From an uncultured Oscillospiraceae bacterium (GTDB lineage: Bacteria > Bacillota > Clostridia > Oscillospirales > Acutalibacteraceae): a DNA stretch of 10,982 nucleotides. Of this stretch, positions 6,311-10,982 are shown piece by piece. The notes below the pieces were generated by a model. That model did no database searches, was not told the DNA's origin, and was given only the letters and a program-made list of their open reading frames with translations. The stretch is taken from contig CAJJPG010000060.1 of assembly GCA_905193585.1 (NCBI GenBank), positions 1 to 10,982 of the forward strand, given 5' to 3'. A program made the translations under genes and the position numbers. Positions within the stretch are counted from its first letter, which is position 1; the number at the start of each line of letters is the position of its first letter.

Positions 6311-6856
6311 TTATTTTTTATAAAGCATTGTTTTTTTCAGTTCCTCGGCTGCCGCCTTATCGCCCGAAAGCGTTTCAAGCAGCAAAAAACCGAAGTCAAA
6401 AGCCGCTCCCGCGCCGCAGGCGGTTACAATGTTGCCGTCGCGTATGGCGGGCACTTCCGCAAATTCGGCGCCGATTAAGTCCTTTTCAAACCCGGGGAAA
6501 CAGGTGGCTTTTTTACCCTTTAAAAGCCCCTTGTGCCCGAGTACCGAGGGTGCCGCGCATATCGCGCCTATAATCAAGCCCCGTTCGGCGGCATAGTCAA
6601 GCGCGTTTTGCACCGCTGCGCTTTTTTCAAGGTTGAGCGTGCCCGGCATTCCGCCAGGCAGTATTACCGCCTGCATATCGCTTTCTTTAATTTCATTTTC
6701 GCCTATATCGCAGCAGACCTTTATTCCGTGAGCGCCTGTCATTTCACTGCCGCCCACGCCTACGGTGCTTACCTTTATACCGCCGCGCCGCAGAATATCA
6801 ACGGGAGCAAGCGCCTCACATTCTTCAAAGCCGTTTGCTAAAAAAACGTAAACCAT
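6311..6856 (-). CDS. DJ-1/PfpI family protein (YajL/ThiJ-like)
   Basis: This 181-residue single-domain protein has the DJ-1 layout: VYVFLANGFEECEALAPVDILRR-type N-terminus with the conserved glutamate (E11 or E12), AVILPGGMPG (63-72), the nucleophile elbow GAICAAPSVL (97-106) with C100, and GAGAAFDF (148-155) near the end. Members include chaperones, glyoxalase III and proteins reported to repair glyoxal adducts; the exact activity here cannot be told. I chose the ATG at 6856 rather than an upstream codon because the protein then begins at the usual MVYVFL and only one base separates it from the tmk TGA stop; AGGGTG in the last tmk codons serves as the ribosome binding site. It is an unusual passenger between tmk and mltG. 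Confidence 0.88.
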   Translation of the reverse strand: MVYVFLANGFEECEALAPVDILRRGGIKVSTVGVGGSEMTGAHGIKVCCDIGENEIKESDMQAVILPGGMPGTLNLEKSAAVQNALDYAAERGLIIGAICAAPSVLGHKGLLKGKKATCFPGFEKDLIGAEFAEVPAIRDGNIVTACGAGAAFDFGFLLLETLSGDKAAAEELKKTMLYKK

Positions 6857-6857
6857 A

Positions 6858-7511
6858 TCAAAGCACCCTTTCAAGTATTTCGTCTGATATATCCTCAATT
6901 CCGCGCGGCTTGCCGTCCTTAGCGCAGGGCACGGTTATCCAGCCCGAATATTCCGCCGTGAAAAGCGCCGCTTTACGGCAGTTTTCAAGGTATTCAACAT
7001 CGCTTTCGTGAATATCCTTTTTACCGCCGTCCTCTGAGTAGCGGCGGTTTAAAAGCCGCTGCGACACTTCAATCGGCATATCCAAAAATATTACCCTGTC
7101 GGGTCGCGGAATACCTATTTTGTTATACTCAAAATCATAAAGCCAATCAAGAAACGGTTTCCATTTATCGGGGCTTAATTTCGATGCCTGATGAATGGCG
7201 TTAGAAGTGGTGTATCGCCCCGCAACGACCGTTCCGCCCGCGTTGTAATAATCGCCCCAAACGGATTTATACGAGGCGTACCTATCCACCGTGTAAAAGG
7301 CCGAGGCGGCGTAGGGGTTTACATCATCAGGGTGAGTGCCGAAATCGCCGCGCAGATACATTTTTACAAGCGCGCTCGAATCGCTTTCATACTGCGGGAA
7401 AGAAACCGTGCGGCAGTCTGTTCCGCGCGCTTTCAGCTTTTTCGGCAAAAGCTCTAACTGGGTGGATTTTCCGCTGCCGTCCAACCCCTCTATTACTATA
7501 AGCCTACCCAT
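6858..7511 (-). CDS. tmk: thymidylate kinase
   Basis: This 217-residue dTMP kinase phosphorylates dTMP to dTDP with ATP in the cytoplasm. It shows the P-loop GLDGSGKST (9-17), SFPQY (37-41), the DR motif at 76-77, GRYTTSNAIHQ (98-108) in the nucleotide-binding region, and an arginine-containing lid (NRRYSEDGGKK, 155-165). The length is typical of the family. The ATG at 7509-7511 lies inside the end of thyX (the two overlap by 8 bases), with GGAGAG about 10 bases upstream. Overlap with thyX, the enzyme that makes its substrate, and near-contact with the DJ-1 gene point to one transcript. The lid and the TTSN segment resemble a variant group seen in Clostridia rather than the E. coli enzyme. 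Confidence 0.93.
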   Translation of the reverse strand: MGRLIVIEGLDGSGKSTQLELLPKKLKARGTDCRTVSFPQYESDSSALVKMYLRGDFGTHPDDVNPYAASAFYTVDRYASYKSVWGDYYNAGGTVVAGRYTTSNAIHQASKLSPDKWKPFLDWLYDFEYNKIGIPRPDRVIFLDMPIEVSQRLLNRRYSEDGGKKDIHESDVEYLENCRKAALFTAEYSGWITVPCAKDGKPRGIEDISDEILERVL

Positions 7512-8277
7512 TGTTTTTAAGCTCTCCTATATGGCGGCGCACCTCGTCTGCCTTTCCGCAGGACATTTTACCCTCTGAGCAGGCGCCGCAAACGCAGGCG
7601 GGTCCCGCATTTTTGAAAAGCTCTGGCGCTACTGCCGATACCAGTGCGAGCATTTGGTCGGCAATATCCCTTATTTCCCACTGCGCCCTGTTGCAGCAGC
7701 GAATACGGAAGAAATTTTTAAGCGAGCGGGCGTTCATTGTCATAACCATCTGCGTCTCGCAGGAGTTGGGCAGCACAAAGCGCGCGTCCTCAATCGCCTT
7801 TTTCTCGGCAAGGCGGGTTGCGGTCTTTTCGTCCTTACCCTCTGCCATAAAGGTTTTTATATGCTTTTCCTTTAAAATTTCGGCAAGGCGGTCGTATTTT
7901 CTCTGGTCCTCCGCCATTATTTCGTCGTAAAGCCTTTTAGCCTCGGGGTCTGCCGCAATTTCGGGCGGGGTAACATAGCCGAAGCTGCCCTCGCGCACAT
8001 AGCGCTGACTTTTCACCGAGAATGACGCCATTCTGTGCCTTGTTATCTGTGCCAAAAGCGAGCGCGAAACGCCCTCAATACCGAAAGTAAAGCTTGCGTG
8101 CTCAATGGGGCTTTCGTGCCCTATTTCCGAAAGCATTTCTACAAATGCCGCCGCCTTTTCGTCGGTCAGGCTGTCGGTAAGCCCTGTTATATCCGAGCTG
8201 CTGTAGCACAGCTTTGCCGCCGCAGCCACCGTGTGCTCGGGGTTCGGCGTGTGCGCCAGCAGAATAACCTTTGCCAT
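7504..8277 (-). CDS. thyX: flavin-dependent thymidylate synthase ThyX
   Basis: This 257-residue enzyme methylates dUMP to dTMP using methylene-tetrahydrofolate, with FAD and NAD(P)H as reductant, and would replace ThyA. The diagnostic RHRX7S motif is at R80-H-R82 through S90 (RHRMASFSVKS). HESPIEHASFTF (54-65), NARSLKNFF and AQWEIRDIA are further ThyX signatures. The C-terminus has a cysteine-rich tail (CVCGACSEGKMSC) of a type also found in clostridial ThyX. I chose the ATG at 8277, where the protein begins MAKVILLAHTPNP and AGGGGGA lies about 8 bases upstream; the longer frame to 8337 would start inside the promoter. A consensus-like promoter at 8309-8337 makes it the first gene of the thyX-tmk-DJ-1-mltG-U32 operon. 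Confidence 0.95.
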   Translation of the reverse strand: MAKVILLAHTPNPEHTVAAAAKLCYSSSDITGLTDSLTDEKAAAFVEMLSEIGHESPIEHASFTFGIEGVSRSLLAQITRHRMASFSVKSQRYVREGSFGYVTPPEIAADPEAKRLYDEIMAEDQRKYDRLAEILKEKHIKTFMAEGKDEKTATRLAEKKAIEDARFVLPNSCETQMVMTMNARSLKNFFRIRCCNRAQWEIRDIADQMLALVSAVAPELFKNAGPACVCGACSEGKMSCGKADEVRRHIGELKNNG

Positions 8278-8308
8278 TTTATATTCCCCCTGTGATTTTC
8301 TCTTTTTA

Positions 8309-8337
8309 ATTATAACAGGAAAATACGCTGTTATCAA
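8309..8337 (-). promoter_or_regulatory. sigma-A promoter of the thyX operon
   Basis: On the minus strand TTGATA (8332-8337) and TATAAT (8309-8314) are separated by exactly 17 bases, one base off the consensus -35 and a perfect -10. Transcription would start near 8300-8303, giving a leader of about 25 bases with AGGGGGA before the thyX ATG. The rlmH stop (8343-8345) lies immediately upstream, so this promoter separates rlmH from thyX. Three half-sites (CTGTT, AACAG, CTGTT on the minus strand) overlap it. Confidence 0.8.
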
Positions 8338-8340
8338 CAG
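8314..8340. repeat. inverted-repeat half-sites over the thyX promoter, possible operator
   Basis: On the plus strand the pentamer AACAG occurs at 8314-8318, its complement CTGTT at 8328-8332, and AACAG again at 8336-8340. The last two form the palindrome CTGTT-ATC-AACAG centred on the -35 box, and the first touches the -10 box. A repressor bound here would block the promoter. No regulator gene lies nearby, so this is suggestive only. Confidence 0.4.
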
Positions 8341-8342
8341 TT

Positions 8343-8822
8343 TTATTTATGGTACGCGCCGCCCGAGTTGATTTTATAGGCTCGGTAAAGCTGTTCGAGC
8401 AGCAGCACTCTGAAAAGCTGGTGCGGGAAGGTCATTTTTGAAAATGAAAGCCGTATATCGGCGTTTTTTTTAACCTGCTCCGCAAGTCCGTGCGAGCTGC
8501 CTATTATAAAGGTAAACGGTGTGCCCGAATTATCCGCCGTGCGTATTTCGGCTGCCAGTTCTTCGCTTGAAAGCATTTTGCCCTCAATACACAGGGCGGC
8601 TGTGCGGCTGCCCTCGGGAATTTTCTTTAAAATCTGCTCCGCCTCGCGGTCAAGCGCGGCGGCAATTTGCGCGGCGCTCGGTTTTTCGGGCAGCTTAAAG
8701 GGCGAAAACTCCGCGATTTTCAAATCGCAAAAGCCGCGCAGCCGCTTTATATATTCATCCGCCGCTTCGCGCAAATATTTTTCTTTAAGCCCCTCGGGGG
8801 CTATAAGAGTTACTTTCATCAT
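8343..8822 (-). CDS. rlmH: 23S rRNA (pseudouridine-1915-N3)-methyltransferase RlmH
   Basis: This 159-residue SPOUT-class methyltransferase methylates N3 of pseudouridine 1915 in helix 69 of 23S rRNA, using S-adenosylmethionine, on assembled ribosomes. It shows CIEGKMLSSEELA (78-90; family LDxxGK.LSSEE), the SAM-binding stretch FTFIIGSSHGL (103-113) and the invariant C-terminal YHK (157-159). The usual FxIGG reads IIGSS here. The length matches the family. The ATG at 8820-8822 forms an ATGA overlap with the walJ stop, and GGAGTG at the end of walJ is the ribosome binding site; a second ATG follows at once, so either codon may be used. walJ-rlmH proximity is also seen in the walRK region of Bacillus and relatives. 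Confidence 0.95.
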   Translation of the reverse strand: MMKVTLIAPEGLKEKYLREAADEYIKRLRGFCDLKIAEFSPFKLPEKPSAAQIAAALDREAEQILKKIPEGSRTAALCIEGKMLSSEELAAEIRTADNSGTPFTFIIGSSHGLAEQVKKNADIRLSFSKMTFPHQLFRVLLLEQLYRAYKINSGGAYHK

Positions 8823-9610
8823 AAAACCGTCACTCCGTTATTTTCAGGGGCTGCAACCTCTAAAATGCAGTCCGAACCGATAGCCGCGCCCGCGCTTGCA
8901 AGCGCGTTTTTAGCGGAGGAAAGCGCTAAAAGCGGGGTGTTGTTGTTTCTGCTTAAATGCCCCAAAATAAACCGCGTTGTGCCGCTTTTTAAAAGCCCCG
9001 CCAGCTCGGCGGCGCAGGCATTGTTTGATAAATGCCCGCGGTCTGACATTATGCGCATTTTAAGTTCGGCAGGGTAGGGACCTTTTTTCAGCATATCAAT
9101 ATCGTAATTCGATTCTATAAGCACCGCGTCGCTGCCCGCAATGGCGCTGCGCACGGTATCGGTCATAATGCCGAGGTCGGTGCAAACGGAAATTTTCCGT
9201 CCGTCGGGCATTAAAAAACAGTAGCCCCCGGGGGCGACCGCGTCGTGGCTTGTGGCAAAGCGGGATATGCCTATACCGCCCGCCTCCAGCGTTTCGTTTT
9301 CTATAACCGCGGTTTTGGTGTGCGGCGGTATTTTGCCGGCTGCGGCAAGGGCCCCAAGGGTTTCGGCAGAGGATATAAGCACGGCGTCTCTCGCTGCGTT
9401 AAGCAGGGGTTTTAAGCCCTTTATGTGGTCTATATGCTCGTGAGTTATAACCACCGCCGCTATTTTTTCAATTCCGCCGCCTGCGTTTTGAATTGCGGCG
9501 GTAAGGGCTTTGCAGGACGCGCCCGCGTCGGCGAGAACGGCGCCGGTTGCCCCCTCTATATATGTACTGTTGCCGGTAGACCCGCTGAAAAGCGGACATA
9601 TTTTCGACAT
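8819..9610 (-). CDS. walJ: metallo-beta-lactamase-fold hydrolase, WalJ/YycJ family
   Basis: This 263-residue protein starts with FSGSTGNSTYIE (8-19) as YycJ/VicX proteins do and has the binuclear metal site THEHIDHIKG (H57, H59, D61, H62), a further histidine in ATSHD (H122), CTDLG (D145), ESNYD (166-170), and C-terminal histidines H193 (RGHLS) and H218 (GHLS). WalJ homologues have been reported as exonuclease-like enzymes linked to coordination of cell division with DNA replication in Gram-positive bacteria; activity here is inferred from family. The ATG at 9610 has GGGAG 7 bases upstream. It overlaps rlmH by four bases. The walR/walK two-component genes that accompany it in Bacillus are not in the window; murA is upstream instead. 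Confidence 0.9.
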   Translation of the reverse strand: MSKICPLFSGSTGNSTYIEGATGAVLADAGASCKALTAAIQNAGGGIEKIAAVVITHEHIDHIKGLKPLLNAARDAVLISSAETLGALAAAGKIPPHTKTAVIENETLEAGGIGISRFATSHDAVAPGGYCFLMPDGRKISVCTDLGIMTDTVRSAIAGSDAVLIESNYDIDMLKKGPYPAELKMRIMSDRGHLSNNACAAELAGLLKSGTTRFILGHLSRNNNTPLLALSSAKNALASAGAAIGSDCILEVAAPENNGVTVL

Positions 9611-9636
9611 TTCTTTACTCCCGAATTTAAAAATTA

Positions 9637-9669
9637 AAAATAGCCCCCATTATTTGCGGGAGCTATTTT
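9637..9669 (-). terminator. rho-independent terminator of murA
   Basis: On the minus strand AAAATAGC (9669-9662) pairs with GCTATTTT (9644-9637), extended inward by a G-U pair and three G-C pairs around a nine-base loop, and is followed by a T-rich run (TTTTTAATTTTT). The wobble pair exists only in the minus-strand RNA, so the hairpin is oriented for murA. It lies about 30 bases upstream of the walJ ATG; I see no strong promoter after it, so walJ-rlmH may depend on read-through or on a weak promoter. Confidence 0.8.
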
Positions 9670-9683
9670 ACACTGTAATAATA

Positions 9684-9711
9684 ATTCCGCATTACGAATT
9701 CCGCATTACGA
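9684..9711. repeat. two-copy 14-bp tandem repeat in the murA-walJ gap
   Basis: The unit ATTCCGCATTACGA occurs twice in perfect tandem at 9684-9697 and 9698-9711 and is followed by ATT, so the flanks share the AATT ends. It lies between the murA stop (9720-9722) and the murA terminator and would be in the 3' end of the murA transcript. Similar short AT-rich arrays are common between genes in Firmicutes; no function is evident. Confidence 0.85.
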
Positions 9712-9719
9712 ATTATAAT

Positions 9720-10982
9720 TTATGCTTGCTTTAAAGCCTGAAAATTATCAAAGGTTTTAACGCGCTTTATATCAGCGCCCAAGGCGGAGAATTTTTCAAC
9801 CACGTTTTCGTAGCCGCGGTCAATATGGTCAATTTCTTCAATTTCGGTTGTTCCCTCGGCTGAAAGCCCCGCAATTATCATTGCGGCACCGGCACGCAAA
9901 TCAACCGCGCGCACGGGGGAGGGCTTTAGCTTTTCAACGCCGGTTATAACCGCCATTTTGCCGTCAACCTGAATATCCGCACCCATAAAGGTGAGCTGCT
10001 CAACATACCTGAAACGGCTGTCCCACACACCCTCGGTTATTATGCTTGTACCGTCTGCTATGCTTAAAACCGCCGCTATTTGCGGCTGCATATCGGTTGG
10101 AAAACCCGGGTGCGGCATGGTTTTAACGTTGCATTTACGCGGGCGGCGCGTCATTTTTACGCGTACCGATTCATCAAATTCGGTAATTTCCGCGCCTGTT
10201 TCGCGCAGCTTTGCTATAATTGATTCAAGGTGCTTAGGCGTTACGTTTGTTACAAGTATATCGCCCCGCGTGGCTACTGCCGCCGCCATATATGTTCCCG
10301 CCTCAATCTGGTCGGGAATAATGCTGTAATTAGCGCCGCTTAAGTGCTTAACGCCGCGTATTTTAATAACGCCGGTGCCCGCGCCCATTATGTTTGCGCC
10401 CATTGAGTTTAAAAAGTTGGCAAGATCCACTATATGCGGCTCGCGCGCGGCGTTTTCTATAATTGTAAGACCGTCCGCCTTAGCGGCAGCCAGCATTATA
10501 TTTATCGTCGCCCCGACGGACACCACATCAAGATAAATAAGGCAGCCGGTAAGCGACATTGCCTTTGCGTCAACCATTCCGTTTTCTATGGTCATTTTGG
10601 CGCCCAGCGCCTCAAAGCCCTTTATGTGCTGGTCAATAGGGCGAACGCCGAAATCACAGCCGCCGGGCGGCGCTACGCGGGCGCGTAACATTCTGCCCAA
10701 AAGCGCGCCGAGAAAATAGCTTGAAGCCCTCATTCCCTCTGCCATTTTTTTGGAAACAACAAAGGAATTTACATGGCGCGGGTCAATTTCCACGGTAGAT
10801 TTGTTTATCATTCTTATCTGTGCACCTAAAGACTGCATGGTTTTAAGAATGGTGGAAACATCGGATATATCAGGAAGATTTTCTATAACGCAAGGACCGT
10901 CAGAAAGCAAAACCGCCGGAAGAATGGCAACGGCAGCATTCTTTGCGCCGCTTATGCGAACCTCGCCGTGCAGCGGGCGTCC
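9720..10982 (-). CDS. murA: UDP-N-acetylglucosamine 1-carboxyvinyltransferase (MurA), partial at the N-terminus
   Basis: MurA transfers enolpyruvate from PEP to UDP-GlcNAc, the first committed step of peptidoglycan synthesis, in the cytoplasm. 420 codons are visible and the frame is open to the right edge; only about 5-10 N-terminal residues appear to be missing, since the fragment starts at GRPLHGEVRISGAKNAA, which contains the substrate-binding K-N pair. Further landmarks are the active-site cysteine in APPGGCDFG (codon 10656-10658; Cys115 in E. coli, the fosfomycin target), GFPTDMQPQ with the conserved catalytic aspartate, and IDRGYENV near the end. A TTG at 10908-10910 can be read as a start, but the family's N-terminal residues continue upstream of it. 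Cysteine rather than aspartate in the loop predicts fosfomycin sensitivity of the enzyme. A terminator follows at 9637-9669. Clostridia often have two MurA copies; which one this is cannot be told. Confidence 0.95.
   Translation of the reverse strand, partial: GRPLHGEVRISGAKNAAVAILPAVLLSDGPCVIENLPDISDVSTILKTMQSLGAQIRMINKSTVEIDPRHVNSFVVSKKMAEGMRASSYFLGALLGRMLRARVAPPGGCDFGVRPIDQHIKGFEALGAKMTIENGMVDAKAMSLTGCLIYLDVVSVGATINIMLAAAKADGLTIIENAAREPHIVDLANFLNSMGANIMGAGTGVIKIRGVKHLSGANYSIIPDQIEAGTYMAAAVATRGDILVTNVTPKHLESIIAKLRETGAEITEFDESVRVKMTRRPRKCNVKTMPHPGFPTDMQPQIAAVLSIADGTSIITEGVWDSRFRYVEQLTFMGADIQVDGKMAVITGVEKLKPSPVRAVDLRAGAAMIIAGLSAEGTTEIEEIDHIDRGYENVVEKFSALGADIKRVKTFDNFQALKQA

Noticed and set aside
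6857..6898. N-terminal extension of the DJ-1 gene to 6898
   Set aside because: The extra 14 residues lie within the end of tmk and precede the usual first residues of the DJ-1 fold.
8278..8337. N-terminal extension of thyX to 8337
   Set aside because: It would translate the promoter and ribosome binding site; ThyX homologues begin at the MAKVILL-type start.
1..10982. Defence island, CRISPR array, transposon, prophage or tRNA gene
   Set aside because: No transposase, integrase, cas-like protein, regularly spaced repeats or cloverleaf was seen on either strand; the minus-strand block is ordinary housekeeping.

Overview
The window looks like a chromosomal stretch from an anaerobic member of the Clostridia, probably an uncultured gut Oscillospiraceae/Ruminococcaceae-type organism. 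The reasons are the Firmicutes-style neighbourhoods (mltG next to a U32/TrhP protein, walJ next to rlmH), the use of ThyX rather than ThyA, strong GGAGG-type ribosome binding sites, short rho-independent terminators and dense, overlapping gene packing. This is an inference from protein content; no 16S or other taxonomic marker is present.

Layout. (1) Positions 1-63: the first codons of a minus-strand gene that leaves the window on the left, with a near-consensus sigma-A promoter just upstream. (2) Positions 94-2075, plus strand: an accessory block made of a doubtful small ORF, a four-helix membrane protein resembling the DUF2975 family, a GNAT-YoaP two-domain protein, and a broken segment. 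In the broken segment a GNAT N-terminus, interrupted by TGA, runs in frame into the back three quarters of a cytidine deaminase. A hairpin terminator at 2116-2150 closes the block. (3) Positions 2243-10982, minus strand: a housekeeping block transcribed right to left. The order is murA (runs off the right edge), terminator, walJ/yycJ, rlmH, a promoter, thyX, tmk, a DJ-1/PfpI protein, mltG, a U32-family (TrhP-like) protein, a terminator-like hairpin, and a class B penicillin-binding protein.

How the genes fit together. The thyX promoter at 8309-8337 appears to drive thyX-tmk-DJ-1-mltG-U32, with reading frames overlapping or nearly touching, and perhaps the PBP as well. ThyX makes dTMP and Tmk phosphorylates it to dTDP. 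MltG and the PBP act on peptidoglycan, as does MurA upstream. RlmH and the U32 protein modify rRNA and (by family) tRNA. Expression of the PBP seems separately tunable, because a hairpin with the form of a terminator covers its ribosome binding site and ends directly at its start codon.

I see no CRISPR array, tRNA or rRNA gene, intact mobile element or obvious new multi-gene system. The most notable points are the chimeric deaminase locus, the hairpin before the PBP gene, a KTA in place of the KTG motif in that PBP, and an inverted-repeat arrangement over the thyX promoter.
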